Below are positions 34,647-43,783 of a stretch of 64,000 nucleotides of DNA, one piece after another. Each line of letters starts with the position of its first letter. The first letter of the stretch is position 1. Source of the DNA: Opitutus sp. (GTDB taxonomy: Bacteria; Verrucomicrobiota; Verrucomicrobiia; Opitutales; Opitutaceae). The stretch lies in contig JANPZY010000001.1 of the NCBI GenBank assembly GCA_024707325.1, positions 2,046,501 through 2,110,500 of the forward strand, given 5' to 3'. The notes under the pieces were generated by a model, which saw only the letters and a list, made by a program, of their open reading frames with translations, did not search any database and had not been told where the DNA came from. The translations under genes were made by a program, and so were the position numbers.

Positions 34647-35270
34647 TCAACTCGCCGCGGCAAACCAGCGCTGAGCGGCCACGATGTCGTCGCGCGAGAT
34701 GTTGTGACCGCCCGTGGTGACGTGCGTGGACACCTCCGCGCCGCCCGCGCGCAGATGCGCCGCGAGCCGCCGCGGATGATCGGCCGGCACGATCGGGTCG
34801 CCCGAGCCGTTGGCCATGAACACGCGCTTGCCGCGCAGCGATTCGGGCGCCGGCGCGCGATCGACGATCACCATCGGTCGAAACAGCACCGCGTGTCCGA
34901 GCACGATCGGCCGGATTTGGAGCAACACCCCTGCGATGTTGGCGCCGTTGGAAAAACCGATGGCGACCAGTTTCGTCGCATCCAGTCCGTAGCGCGCGGA
35001 GGCCGCGGCGACGAAATCGGCCAGCTCATGCGTGCGGTCCGCCACCTCCATCGGATCGAACACGCCTTCCGCGAGTCGCGCGAAGAAACGCGCCGCGCCG
35101 TGTTCGCTCACTTTGCCGAGCGGACTCAGCAACGCCGAACCCGGCGACAACGCGCGTCCGAGCGGCAACAGATCGTGTTCCGTGCCACCCGTGCCGTGCA
35201 GCAACAACAATGGTGGCGCGCCCGCGCGAGAGCCGGGCTCAAAGACGTGGCGGAATCCCAGATCGTTCAT
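34647..35270 (-). CDS. Phospholipase/carboxylesterase-type alpha/beta hydrolase
   Basis: 207 residues from an ATG at 35270. The oxyanion segment LLLLHGTGGTEHDL, nucleophile elbow AIGFSNGANIAG (G-x-S-x-G), catalytic Asp in GSGDPIVP and His in GGHNIS give a full catalytic triad. It belongs to the carboxylesterase/dienelactone hydrolase group; no signal peptide is seen, so it is cytoplasmic. It lies 68 bp downstream of rpiB and just before the UPF0173 gene. The physiological ester is unknown. Confidence 0.82.
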   Translation of the reverse strand: MNDLGFRHVFEPGSRAGAPPLLLLHGTGGTEHDLLPLGRALSPGSALLSPLGKVSEHGAARFFARLAEGVFDPMEVADRTHELADFVAAASARYGLDATKLVAIGFSNGANIAGVLLQIRPIVLGHAVLFRPMVIVDRAPAPESLRGKRVFMANGSGDPIVPADHPRRLAAHLRAGGAEVSTHVTTGGHNISRDDIVAAQRWFAAAS

Positions 35271-35338
35271 GCGCCTCCGAGTGTTATGCGTTTCCCGGCT
35301 GGCGCAAACAGCCGGGACGTTGCGGCGATCGCGACGCC

Positions 35339-35779
35339 TCAGGCGTCGATCTTGTTGATACGCGCGAGGTGGCGGCCGCCCTCGAATTCCGTGGCGAGCC
35401 ACACGCGCACGATCTTGAACGCTTCCTCGACCGTGATCGTGCGTTCGCCGAGCGACAGGCAGTTGCCGTCGTTGTGCGAGCGATTCCAGATTGCCACCTG
35501 CTCGTTCCAGCAAAGTCCGCAGCGCACGCCTTTCACGCGATTCGCCACGATCGCTTCGCCGTTGCCCGAACCACCGAGCACGATGCCGCGCTCGACTTCA
35601 CCACGCGCGACGGCCTCGGCCACCGGGCGGATGTAGTCCGGATAATCGCAGGGCGCGTTCGAGTGGGTGCCGAGGTCGCGCACCGTGTGCCCCTCCTGCA
35701 GCAACATGGTCTTGATGGCTTCCTTGTAATTGAAGCCGGCGTGGTCGGAGCCGATGGCGATGGTGAACTTCTTGGACAT
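35339..35779 (-). CDS. rpiB: Ribose-5-phosphate isomerase B
   Basis: 146 residues from the ATG at 35779 (MSKKFTIAIGSDHAGFNYK). The RpiB/LacAB motifs are SDHAGF, CDYPDYIRPVAEAVARGE, and VLGGSGNGEAIVANRVKGVR. GSGNGEA is the variant of the G-T-G-I-G-M-S loop seen in the RpiB branch of many Gram-negatives and actinobacteria. CGLCWNEQVAIWNRSHNDGN carries the catalytic-site histidines. It interconverts ribose-5-P and ribulose-5-P. It heads a three-gene minus-strand group with the esterase and UPF0173 hydrolase. Confidence 0.93.
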   Translation of the reverse strand: MSKKFTIAIGSDHAGFNYKEAIKTMLLQEGHTVRDLGTHSNAPCDYPDYIRPVAEAVARGEVERGIVLGGSGNGEAIVANRVKGVRCGLCWNEQVAIWNRSHNDGNCLSLGERTITVEEAFKIVRVWLATEFEGGRHLARINKIDA

Positions 35780-35866
35780 GGGGAAAGAAATTGGAGCGCA
35801 ACCGCACGAGGCTGCGGGTGTCGTTATCCGCACCCTAAACAGCCCCAGCAAACAAAAATCCCCGTC

Positions 35867-36292
35867 ATGAAATCCCTCCTCCTTTCCGCACTTTCCCTGA
35901 TGCTCGTGCTGGCTGCCGGTTGCGCCTCCACCGACTCACGCATCAAGAAAAACCAGGCGCTCTTCGATTCGTTCCCGGCCGACGTGCAACAACAGATCCG
36001 CACCGGCGACATCCGCGTCGGCTTCACGCCCGAGATGGTGAAAATGTCACTCGGCGATCCCGCGCGCACCTACACGCGAACCACCGCCCAGGGCGCGGCC
36101 GAAGTCTGGTCCTACGACGATGATAAGCCTGCGATCTCGCTGGGGTTGGGCATCGGTAGCTCGCGTGGCAGCACGGGCGTCGGCGGCGGCGTGGTGGTCG
36201 GCGGCGACCGTTTCCGCGACGACGAAAAACTCCGCGTGGTGTTCGAAGAAGGCAAAGTCACCTCCGTCGAGCGCAACACCAGCAAACGCTGA
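35867..36292 (+). CDS. Putative lipoprotein, paralogue 1
   Basis: 141 residues. The signal peptide ends in a lipobox (VLAAGCAS), so the mature protein should be lipid-anchored at Cys19. A short conserved module follows, SRIKKNQALFDSFPADVQQQ, then IRTGDIRVGFTPEMVKMSLG and DPARTYTR. A Gly-rich segment (SRGSTGVGGGVVVGGD) and a final strand VVFEEGKVTSVE end the protein. The fold resembles small SmpA/OmlA-type outer-membrane modules. It is paralogous to the next gene at 36626; the two are separated by a 22-bp repeat array. Function unknown. Confidence 0.75.
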   Translation: MKSLLLSALSLMLVLAAGCASTDSRIKKNQALFDSFPADVQQQIRTGDIRVGFTPEMVKMSLGDPARTYTRTTAQGAAEVWSYDDDKPAISLGLGIGSSRGSTGVGGGVVVGGDRFRDDEKLRVVFEEGKVTSVERNTSKR

Positions 36293-36376
36293 GCGCACGG
36301 CGTCCGAATCACGGAAGGGCGGAAACACGGAATTCCCGCGCGTTCTCTGCGCCGCCGCGGTTTCAGTCCAAAGTCG

Positions 36377-36552
36377 TGCCGCACCGTGGCTCGACCCGTG
36401 CCGGACCTTGGCTCGACTCATGCCGCACCTTGTCCCGACGCGGTGCGCACCTTGTTCCGACTTGGTCCGCTCCTAGGCTCGACGTGGTCCGCGCTTAGTC
36501 CCGACTCGGTCCGGACTTGGGCATGATTCGGTCCGCTCGCAGGCGCGAACGG
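36377..36552 (+). repeat. 22-bp tandem repeat array C (8 units)
   Basis: Eight consecutive 22-bp units from 36377 to 36552 without phase slips, e.g. GTGCGCAC, CTT, GTTCCGAC, TTG. It fills most of the 333-bp gap between the two paralogous lipoprotein genes, both on the plus strand. About 70 bp then remain before the second gene, including CTTAAATAGAGAGGAG, which may contain promoter elements. Confidence 0.85.
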
Positions 36553-36625
36553 GATGCAATAATCCTTCCTTGCGGAACCTTAAATAGAGAGGAGCTTTCT
36601 CACCGAGCCCGGTTTCTCACCTTTT

Positions 36626-37054
36626 ATGAAAAAAATCCTCTTCTATCTCGGATTGGCTGGCGCGCTGGCCGTGATGGCAGGTTGCTCGTCGCCCCAATCG
36701 CGCATTCAGAAAAATCCGGAGGCGTTCAATCGTCTCACGCCCGCTCAGCAGGAGGCCATCAAGGCCGGGCGCATCGATATCGGCTTCGATGGCGAAATGG
36801 TGAAGCTCGCACTCGGCGATCCGGATCGCGTGCGCGAACGCATCGACGCCAACGGGCGCAGCGAAGTATGGGATTACGTCACCTATGAGGGCACCGATGG
36901 CATGATCCTTTATCGCGGTTGGTATCACCGCGGCTGGCGTCATCCGATGTTTCCCTACTACCTCGATTACGGTTCGCGGCGTGAGCGCGAGAAAGTGCGC
37001 GTGACGTTCAAGGACGGCAAAGTCGTCTCGATCGAGCAGGATAAGACCAGCTGA
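36626..37054 (+). CDS. Putative lipoprotein, paralogue 2
   Basis: 142 residues. The signal peptide MKKILFYLGLAGALAVMAGC contains a clear lipobox (VMAGC). The body repeats the pattern of the preceding gene: SRIQKNPEAFNRLTPAQQEA, IKAGRIDIGFDGEMVKLALG, DPDRV. It then diverges into an aromatic-rich middle (YRGWYHRGWRHPMFPYYLDY) and ends VRVTFKDGKVVSIEQ. It is probably anchored in the outer membrane. Function unknown; paralogy suggests a gene duplication, with the 22-bp array lying between the copies. Confidence 0.78.
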   Translation: MKKILFYLGLAGALAVMAGCSSPQSRIQKNPEAFNRLTPAQQEAIKAGRIDIGFDGEMVKLALGDPDRVRERIDANGRSEVWDYVTYEGTDGMILYRGWYHRGWRHPMFPYYLDYGSRREREKVRVTFKDGKVVSIEQDKTS

Positions 37055-37128
37055 GGCTGAAGCACGCGCGCTGAACAGCGAAAGGCGGAGCGAGCGTTCG
37101 ACCGACGCCGCTGCCGCTTTTTTTGCCT

Positions 37129-37242
37129 CATTCCGAGCGAAGCGAAGTTCAGCCGAAGGCTGACCTGGCATCCACGTGGAGTCGCGCTGCTGTGCACCGT
37201 GGCGAAGCGCTCACTGGATTCTTCGCTGCGCTCAGAATGACA
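37129..37242. repeat. Inverted repeat of the CATTCTGAGCG type
   Basis: The left arm CATTCCGAGCGAAGCGAA (37129-37146) is mirrored by TTCTTCGCTGCGCTCAGAAT (from 37219). It lies between the convergent lipoprotein and transglutaminase genes and is a variant of the elements at 6545 and 45518. Confidence 0.6.
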
Positions 37243-37276
37243 AAGCGCGCGAGGCGGGCGCCGGTGCCGCGCGCGC

Positions 37277-38140
37277 TCAGCTCGTGGCGGGCGTGATTTC
37301 GCGGACGCTGACTTCCACGCGCAGGTCTCTCGTCGGCGCGCCGCGGTAGGTGCCGCTGATCGGGCGGATGTCGGAGTAGTCGCGACCGGCGGCGATTTTT
37401 ACGTAGCGCTCGTCGGCGATGCGCGCGTGGGTGGGATCGTAGCCGACCCAGCCGAATTCGGGGATGAGCACTTCGACCCAAGCGTGGGAGGCCTCGATTT
37501 CGTCGGGACGTCGCAGGTCGTTGAAGAAGTAGCCGCTCACGTAGCGGGCGGCGATGCCGGCCTGACGACAGAGCCCGAGCATGACGTGCGCGAAATCCTG
37601 ACAGACGCCCATGCGCTGCTTGAGCGCGTCGGTCGCGATCGTGTTCACGCCGGTGGTGTTGGGGCGGTAGGCGAAGGTTTTGTAGACGTGGTTGCCGAGC
37701 GCGACGGCGTCGGACCACAGATCGGAGCGCGGCGTGGCGGCGAACACGTCCTGCACTTCGCGCCAGAGTTCGAACGCGAGCGGCACGTAGTGCGATTCGG
37801 CGAGGTATTCGGCGTGGAGCTCCAGCGCGGGCGGTTTGGCGTTGGGCCCGGTGGGAATGAGAGGGATGGACGGGCGATCGAGATTGGCGAGCGTCTGCAC
37901 TTCCGAGTCGGTCTCGATCACGAGTTCCTCGTGGGACTCGGGGACGTCGAAATAGTAAACGCGGTTGCCGTAATAATCTTCGTAATCGCGCGGTTCGGCG
38001 CGGAGCGGGGTGACGCGGAGATCGAAGCGGTTGCAGCGCTGCCGGTCGTCGTCGACGGGGCGGAGGCGCACTTCGTTGAAACTGTCACGCACCGGTCCCG
38101 AATAAACGAAGGTGGTGCGATGGACGACGCGAAGCAGCAT
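37277..38140 (-). CDS. Transglutaminase-like cysteine protease-fold protein
   Basis: 287 residues from an ATG at 38140 (MLLRVVHRTTFVYSGPV), where family homology starts; a GTG at 38194 overlapping the alpha-E stop (GTGA) is an alternative. An N-terminal beta domain (Bact_transglu_N type) precedes the catalytic domain with Cys in GVCQDFAHVMLGLCR, His in ASHAWVEVLIP and Asp in GYDPTHAR. The family carries out peptide cleavage, transamidation or amide-bond formation in the cytoplasm. It is the last gene of a three-gene unit with the alpha-E and circularly permuted ATP-grasp genes. Confidence 0.88.
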   Translation of the reverse strand: MLLRVVHRTTFVYSGPVRDSFNEVRLRPVDDDRQRCNRFDLRVTPLRAEPRDYEDYYGNRVYYFDVPESHEELVIETDSEVQTLANLDRPSIPLIPTGPNAKPPALELHAEYLAESHYVPLAFELWREVQDVFAATPRSDLWSDAVALGNHVYKTFAYRPNTTGVNTIATDALKQRMGVCQDFAHVMLGLCRQAGIAARYVSGYFFNDLRRPDEIEASHAWVEVLIPEFGWVGYDPTHARIADERYVKIAAGRDYSDIRPISGTYRGAPTRDLRVEVSVREITPATS

Positions 38141-38190
38141 GGCAGGGAGGAGTCGCGCGGAAACGTCCGGAGGCGGCTGCAACGGGGCGG

Positions 38191-39207
38191 TCACTGTTGC
38201 TGCTGCTGCTGTTGCTGGAGCTGCTGATGGTCGTCTGAGGCAGTGTCCACTGGATAGAACATGGTGGTCTGAACCACCTCGTCGCCGATCCGGTCAAGGG
38301 CATTTTGGACCTCCATCAGAAACTCGTGAAGACCTTGCTTTAGCACATCAGGAATTGAGCGGGATTCGAGGTCTGCAAAAAGACGGCGTGAGATGCGGGC
38401 GGCTTCCGAGCGCGGGCGGGCGCCGGTCTCGCCGAGGATACGTCGAAGAAGATCATTTACTTGCGCGACGCAGTAGTGGAGCGAGCGCGGGAAGGTGTCG
38501 GAGAAAATCAGAAACTCGGCGGCTTTCCACGAGAGGATCTCGCGGACGTAGAAGCGGCGGTAAGCCTCGAGCGCGCTGGCGGAGCGCAGCACGGCCTGCC
38601 ATTGCGCGGTGTCGAGCGCGCCGCCGACGTCGTCGGCATTGGGCAGGAGGATGTGGTATTTCACATCGAGGATGCGCGTGGTCTTGTCGGCGCGTTCGAG
38701 GAACTTGCCGAACTGGATGAACTCCCAGCCCTCGCTCCGCGAAAACGTGGAGTCGGTGAGACCCTGGAAGAGATGCGAGTGCTGCTTGATGCGCTCGAAA
38801 AACTCGTTGGCGCCGGCGGCCCAGACCACGGCGGCGTTGCGCGCTTTCAGGAAGAGGTAGAGCTCGTTGATCGTCTCCCACATCTCGAGCGAGATCTGGT
38901 CGCGGACCATGCGGGCGTTTTCGCGCGCGGCGTAAACGCACGACAGAATCGAGCTCGGGTTGCGCAGATCGAAGGCGAGGAAACTCGTCGCGCTGCGGCT
39001 GTCGGCGACATCGTAGTGCTGGGCGAAAAGCTCGCCGCCGCCCGAGCTGGCGATGATCGAGCCCCAGTGGTCTTTGACCGAGTCGTCATCGATCCCCTGG
39101 AAATCGAGCAGGAACTGGAGATTCACCTCGAGCAGCCGCGCGATGTTTTCGGCCCGCTCGATGTATCGACTCATCCAATACAGCGAGTGCGCGACGCGGG
39201 AGAGCAT
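38191..39207 (-). CDS. Alpha-E domain protein with C-terminal polyglutamine tail
   Basis: 338 residues from the ATG at 39207 (MLSRVAHSLYWMSRYIERAE), the standard family opening; ATGs at 39231 and 39249 are alternatives. It is the all-helical alpha-E (formerly DUF403) domain. It ends TASDDHQQLQQQQQQQQ, with eight consecutive glutamines encoded by mixed CAG/CAA codons. This tail is not part of the family core. Alpha-E proteins occur with a circularly permuted ATP-grasp and a transglutaminase in a predicted peptide-synthesis or modification system. The genes here keep the order ATP-grasp, alpha-E, transglutaminase. Confidence 0.85.
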   Translation of the reverse strand: MLSRVAHSLYWMSRYIERAENIARLLEVNLQFLLDFQGIDDDSVKDHWGSIIASSGGGELFAQHYDVADSRSATSFLAFDLRNPSSILSCVYAARENARMVRDQISLEMWETINELYLFLKARNAAVVWAAGANEFFERIKQHSHLFQGLTDSTFSRSEGWEFIQFGKFLERADKTTRILDVKYHILLPNADDVGGALDTAQWQAVLRSASALEAYRRFYVREILSWKAAEFLIFSDTFPRSLHYCVAQVNDLLRRILGETGARPRSEAARISRRLFADLESRSIPDVLKQGLHEFLMEVQNALDRIGDEVVQTTMFYPVDTASDDHQQLQQQQQQQQ

Positions 39208-39289
39208 CACGGTGGACTGCGGACGAAACATCGGAGCAACGGAAGGCATGGAAAACGGAGTGGGGCGGTGCGGTCGCGGAGAGAGGTCG

Positions 39290-40738
39290 CTATTCGTTGC
39301 CTTGGAGAACCCAGGTGTCCTTCGAGCCGCCGCCCTGCGACGAGTTGACCACGAGAGAACCCTTGCGCAGCGCGACGCGAGTGAGTCCGCCGGGCGTGAC
39401 GACGATCTTTTCGCCGTAGAGGATGTAGGGTCGCAGGTCGATGTGGCGGCCTTCGAGCTGGCCCTCGCACCACGTGGGCGAGCGGGAGAGGCTGATCGGA
39501 TCCTGCGCGATGAAGTTGCGCGGATTGGCCGCAACCATGGCGCGGAATTTGTCGCACTCGTCCTTCGTGGCGGAGGGGCCGATCAACATGCCGTAGCCGC
39601 CGGCTTCGTTGGCGGACTTCACGACGAGTTTGGAGATGTTTTCCAAAATGAACTTTCGATCGCTGGCCTCCGACGCGAGGTAGGTGTTCACGTTCGGGAG
39701 CAGCGGCTCCTGATCGAGGTAGTATTTGATGATCTTCGGGACGTAGGCGTAGATGACCTTGTCGTCGGCGACGCCGGTGCCGATCGCGTTGGCAAGCGCG
39801 ACGCGGCCCTCGCGATACGCGTTCACGAGACCCGGCACACCGAGCATCGAGTCGGGACGGAAAACGGACGGATCGAGGAAGTCGTCGTCGATGCGCCGGT
39901 AGATCACATCGACCTGCACCGGGCCCGCCGTCGTGCGCATGTAAACGCGATTGTCGCGCACGAAGAGGTCGCGGCCCTCGACGATCGGGATGCCCATCTG
40001 ACGCGCGAGGAAGCAGTGCTCGAAATAGGCGCTGTTATAGACGCCCGGCGTGAGCAGCACGACGTTGGGATGACTGTCGCGGCGGGAAGGCGCGAGATAG
40101 AGCAGGGATTTCAGCAGCGCGTCGGCGTAACCCTCGACCTGCCGCACGCGGTAGCTTTGGAAAAGATTCGGAAACGCCCGGCGCATCGCCGCGCGATTCT
40201 CGATCATGTAGGACGCGCCCGAAGGACAGCGGAGATTGTCCTCGAGCACGAGGTAGCGCCCGTCGCGGTCGCGGATCAGATCGGTGCCGCAGATGTGCAC
40301 GTAGATCCCCTTGGGCACATTGAAATTCATGAACTCGCGCCGGAAGTTCTTGGCGCCGAGCACGAGCGACGCGGGCACGACCTTGTCCGCGAGAATCTTC
40401 TGCTCGTGGTAGATGTCGTGCAGGAACAGATTCAGCGCCGTGATGCGCTGCGCGAGGCCGGCCTCGATCCCTTTCCACTCCGTGTTGGGAATGATGCGCG
40501 GGATCAGGTCGAAGGGGAAAATGCGCTCCGTGCCCTCGTTGTCGCCGTAAACGGTAAACGTCACGCCCCGGCTCAGAAACGCCAGGTCCACGGCCGCGCG
40601 CCGTTGGGCAAACTCCGCCTCCGGCAGGGTCGCGAGCCGCTCGGTGAGGCGGCGATAGTGCGGACGAACCTGACCGTCGTCGCCGACCATTTCGTCGAAA
40701 AAGTCGCCGGCTTCGTAGGTAGAGCTGAGGATGGACAC
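39290..40738 (-). CDS. Circularly permuted ATP-grasp protein
   Basis: 482 residues from a GTG at 40738 ([18 protein letters not shown]); a GTG 20 codons earlier is possible. It belongs to the circularly permuted ATP-grasp type 2 family: [54 protein letters not shown] and [15 protein letters not shown] are typical blocks. [19 protein letters not shown] contributes to the ATP-binding region. It would ligate amino acids or peptides with ATP. It starts the operon leading to the alpha-E and transglutaminase genes and is separated from the EamA gene by a 76-bp gap. Confidence 0.88.
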   Translation of the reverse strand: MSILSSTYEAGDFFDEMVGDDGQVRPHYRRLTERLATLPEAEFAQRRAAVDLAFLSRGVTFTVYGDNEGTERIFPFDLIPRIIPNTEWKGIEAGLAQRITALNLFLHDIYHEQKILADKVVPASLVLGAKNFRREFMNFNVPKGIYVHICGTDLIRDRDGRYLVLEDNLRCPSGASYMIENRAAMRRAFPNLFQSYRVRQVEGYADALLKSLLYLAPSRRDSHPNVVLLTPGVYNSAYFEHCFLARQMGIPIVEGRDLFVRDNRVYMRTTAGPVQVDVIYRRIDDDFLDPSVFRPDSMLGVPGLVNAYREGRVALANAIGTGVADDKVIYAYVPKIIKYYLDQEPLLPNVNTYLASEASDRKFILENISKLVVKSANEAGGYGMLIGPSATKDECDKFRAMVAANPRNFIAQDPISLSRSPTWCEGQLEGRHIDLRPYILYGEKIVVTPGGLTRVALRKGSLVVNSSQGGGSKDTWVLQGNE

Positions 40739-40814
40739 GGGTAGGGAGGGAACGAACGCACGCAGTTTAGCAGGAGTCTTGCCAGCGCTCCCGACCACCG
40801 CCGTTCCCGTCGGT

Positions 40815-41675
40815 TCACTTTCGCCAAGCCGTGAACGCCGTGCCCGCCAGGATCAGCCCCGCGCCGAGGAACTCGTGCGCATGAAAGCGCTCGCCGAAGA
40901 ACACCATCCCGCCCGCCGCGATGCCGACCGGCACGAGCATTTGCAGGAGTGAACCTTCGCCCACCGGCAGATCGCGGAACGCGCGCGTGAGCGTGAGCTG
41001 CCCCACGCCCGCCAGCGCACTCGCGAGCACCAACACGGGCCACGCCACGGCGGGGATCGGTTGCCAGGTCGCGACCGCCGGACCGCTGCACAAAAGCAAG
41101 CCATAGACACATTGCGCCGCGAAGATCGTGGACGTGTGCTCGGTCGAGTGGAGTTGCCGGATGGTGACCACCACATAAGCCGACATCCACGCCGTGCCCA
41201 CGGCGACGAAGTCGTAAACGCCCGGGGCCGCCGTCGTCGCCACGATGTTCGTGAGCAGCGCGAGCCCAACCAATGCGGTGACGCTGCCGCTGATGACGGA
41301 GCGCTGCAGCGGCTCCCGCAGAATCCACGCGGCGAGCAGCGCACCCCAGATCACATACGTGTTGCCGATAAACACCGCCCGTCCCGCGCCGAGTTTGATG
41401 ACGGTCAGATACGTCAAATACGTAGCCAGCCCGCCGACGAGCCCGCGCTCGATCAGCTTGGGATTTTTCCAGAGATGCGTCGGCTGAAACTCCACCCGAT
41501 AGACCGCGACGATCAGCGCGAGCCCGACCACAAACCGCGCGCAAACGATCAGCCAGACGTTGTCCACTTGCATCGCGCCGAGCGCGCGCACGAGCAGCAC
41601 GTTGGCGGTAAACGCCAGCACGGACGCGAACATCAACGCCAGCGCGCGGCGGTGAACTGGGTGCGGCACGGACAT
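40815..41675 (-). CDS. EamA/DMT-superfamily transporter
   Basis: 286 residues with ten predicted membrane helices arranged as two repeated EamA halves, the usual DMT layout. Helices contain [20 protein letters not shown] near the start, [19 protein letters not shown] at the end of the first half, and [20 protein letters not shown] at the end of the second. Such proteins export or exchange small metabolites across the inner membrane. The substrate cannot be inferred. It lies upstream of, and on the same strand as, the ATP-grasp gene. The 395-bp gap beyond its start is shared with the divergent GH9 gene. Confidence 0.85.
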   Translation of the reverse strand: MSVPHPVHRRALALMFASVLAFTANVLLVRALGAMQVDNVWLIVCARFVVGLALIVAVYRVEFQPTHLWKNPKLIERGLVGGLATYLTYLTVIKLGAGRAVFIGNTYVIWGALLAAWILREPLQRSVISGSVTALVGLALLTNIVATTAAPGVYDFVAVGTAWMSAYVVVTIRQLHSTEHTSTIFAAQCVYGLLLCSGPAVATWQPIPAVAWPVLVLASALAGVGQLTLTRAFRDLPVGEGSLLQMLVPVGIAAGGMVFFGERFHAHEFLGAGLILAGTAFTAWRK

Positions 41676-41950
41676 TGTTCAAGCCCGAGCCATCGTGTGC
41701 AACGGGTCAATCCACCCGCCTGCACAGGGCGCGAACTATTTGCGCATCAGGTGTTCCACCGTGCGAGTCCGCGTCCGAGATCGGCCGACGCTGCAACTCG
41801 TCGGACGTCGGTTTCTGGAAAATCGAAATCCGCAGGCGACTTGCGCTCGCCGCGCTCTCCACGACAGCGCTCCCTCACAGACGACTTCAGCGCTCCAATC
41901 CGCTCTCTGCCCCTCGACCGCCCGCGCAACCAACACCCTTCGCGTTCCCT

Positions 41951-41977
41951 ACAATGTCAACTATTGGTTGACATTGT
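41951..41977. promoter_or_regulatory. Perfect palindromic operator-like site upstream of GH9 gene
   Basis: ACAATGTCAAC, spacer TATTG, GTTGACATTGT is a perfect 11-bp inverted repeat with a 5-bp spacer. It ends 94 bp before the GH9 start. The left arm and spacing match the site at 33905-33931. It is probably bound by a dimeric regulator. The rest of the gap 41676-42070 shows no gene. Confidence 0.7.
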
Positions 41978-42070
41978 GTTTTGGGACCTGCGCGATTTTT
42001 TGGAGGTGTGCGCAGTGGGTGGAGGAGGTTCGCGGTTGCTCGTGACTGCGCGGAGAACAACACTCGGCGC

Positions 42071-43783
42071 ATGACGCTGATGCGAATTCCCCCTCTCGTG
42101 CTGCTGGCGTGCACCGCGGTTATTGCGCGGGCTGAAACTTTCCTCCGCTGGAACCAAGCCGGCTATGCGCCCGAGCGCCCCAAAGTGGTGCTCGCGATGA
42201 GCGAACACGACCTCGCGGGGCAGTCGTGGACGGTCTCGTCGGGGGACGAGATAGTGCTGCGCGGGGAGATCGCCGCCAGCGTTGCGCCCGCGGGCCCGCA
42301 TACGCCGCTGGCGTTCAATCACGCGATCGATCTCAGCGCGCTGCGTGAGCCGGGCCGCTACGAATTGCGGGTGCCGGGCACTGCGCCGGCGGCGATTCGC
42401 ATTGCCCGCGATCCGTATCGCGAGTTGCGCGAGCTCCCGCTCCACCATCTGCGCTTCGTCCGCTCCGGTTCGCACGAGGCGCGGCTGCGCGCGTATTCAC
42501 ATCCTGGAGACGCCCGCGCGATCGTGCACGTGGTCGATGGCGATCCGGCCGACGGCAAATGGAAACCCGCCACGCCCGCGCGCACGGTCGACGTCACGGG
42601 CGGCTGGTATGATGCCGGCGATCAGATCAAATTCACGCTCAACAATTCCTACACGACCTATCACCTGCTGCTCGCGTATCGGCTGAAGCCGGACGTCTTC
42701 GGTCGCTCGCTGAGCCGCAGCGAACTGCCGGACATCCTCGACGAGGCGCGTCACGGTCTCGAGTTTCTGATGCGCGTTTTCCCCGACGAGAACACTTTCG
42801 TGATCCAGGTCGCTGACGCCACCGACCACAACCAGCCCGCGCGTCTCCCGGAGCACGATGCGCTCGACGGCAAGCGGCCCGCGCTCTGCGCGCTCTCGCG
42901 CGTCCACATGGCTTCGGCCTCCGCGGCGCTCGCGCTCGGCGCGCGCACGTTTCGCGAGATCGGCCGCGCCGACGACGCTGCGCGCTACGAAGCGCAGGCG
43001 CGCGCCATTTTCGCGCGTGCCCAAAAACCGGATACGATCCGCAGCGCCTTCGAGCGCGATCAGGTGAACGACTTTTATCACGACGATTCCGAGGACGATC
43101 AGCTCGCGCTCGCGGCGGCCGAACTTCATGCGCTCACGGGTGAGGCCGATTACCTCGGGTTCGCGAAGCGTCACACGCCACCGCCCGCGCCCGAGGTGAG
43201 CTGGGGCGATTGGAACTGGGTCGCGAACGCCGCCCTCGCGTCGCACCATGCTCCCGCGCGCCAGAGCCTGCTCGATGAAACCGGCGTCTACGTGAAAGCC
43301 GCGCAGTCGGGCGGACCGTGGGGCATTCCCGGCCGCTACGTTTGGGGCAGCCTGCATCGCTGGACCGGCATCGCCAACGCCGCCGGTTGGACCGCGCTGA
43401 AGCTCGACATCGACGATGGTCGTCGCGCGGTGTTGCGCGATGTGCTCGACTACGCCTTCGGCCGCAACAACTGGGGTGTGTCGTTCCTCTTCACCGAGTC
43501 GCTGCCCAACACCCTGCGCCATCTCTACAGTCCCGCCTACGAGCTGCTGAAGGCGTTTCCCACCGGCGCGTTTTCGGAGGGGCCGGGCAACCGCTCCACC
43601 CACGAGAGCCTCACGCAGTATTTCTCGATTCCCGCCGACGATCCGTTTCGCCGCTTCAACACGCCGGTCGCCGTCTTCTACGATAACTCGACGGACTTCA
43701 TGTGCCAGGAGGCGACGATCACCGGTCAGGCCGACGCGATCCTGCTCTTCACGCTCGCGCTGCTGCTGGAGGAAAAATCGTGA
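42071..43783 (+). CDS. Secreted glycoside hydrolase family 9 (endoglucanase-type)
   Basis: 570 residues from an ATG at 42071 (a second ATG is 9 bp on). A signal peptide (MRIPPLVLLACTAVIARAE) precedes an Ig-like CelD N-terminal domain starting FLRWNQAGYAPERPKVVL. The GH9 catalytic domain follows: VTGGWYDAGDQIKFTLNNSY contains the catalytic-base aspartates, and DFMCQEATITGQADAILL carries the acid Glu near the C-terminus. GH9 enzymes hydrolyse beta-1,4-glucans, xyloglucan or related polymers. It lies 94 bp after the palindromic site and overlaps the next GH9 gene (GTGA), so the two are made together. Confidence 0.88.
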   Translation: MTLMRIPPLVLLACTAVIARAETFLRWNQAGYAPERPKVVLAMSEHDLAGQSWTVSSGDEIVLRGEIAASVAPAGPHTPLAFNHAIDLSALREPGRYELRVPGTAPAAIRIARDPYRELRELPLHHLRFVRSGSHEARLRAYSHPGDARAIVHVVDGDPADGKWKPATPARTVDVTGGWYDAGDQIKFTLNNSYTTYHLLLAYRLKPDVFGRSLSRSELPDILDEARHGLEFLMRVFPDENTFVIQVADATDHNQPARLPEHDALDGKRPALCALSRVHMASASAALALGARTFREIGRADDAARYEAQARAIFARAQKPDTIRSAFERDQVNDFYHDDSEDDQLALAAAELHALTGEADYLGFAKRHTPPPAPEVSWGDWNWVANAALASHHAPARQSLLDETGVYVKAAQSGGPWGIPGRYVWGSLHRWTGIANAAGWTALKLDIDDGRRAVLRDVLDYAFGRNNWGVSFLFTESLPNTLRHLYSPAYELLKAFPTGAFSEGPGNRSTHESLTQYFSIPADDPFRRFNTPVAVFYDNSTDFMCQEATITGQADAILLFTLALLLEEKS

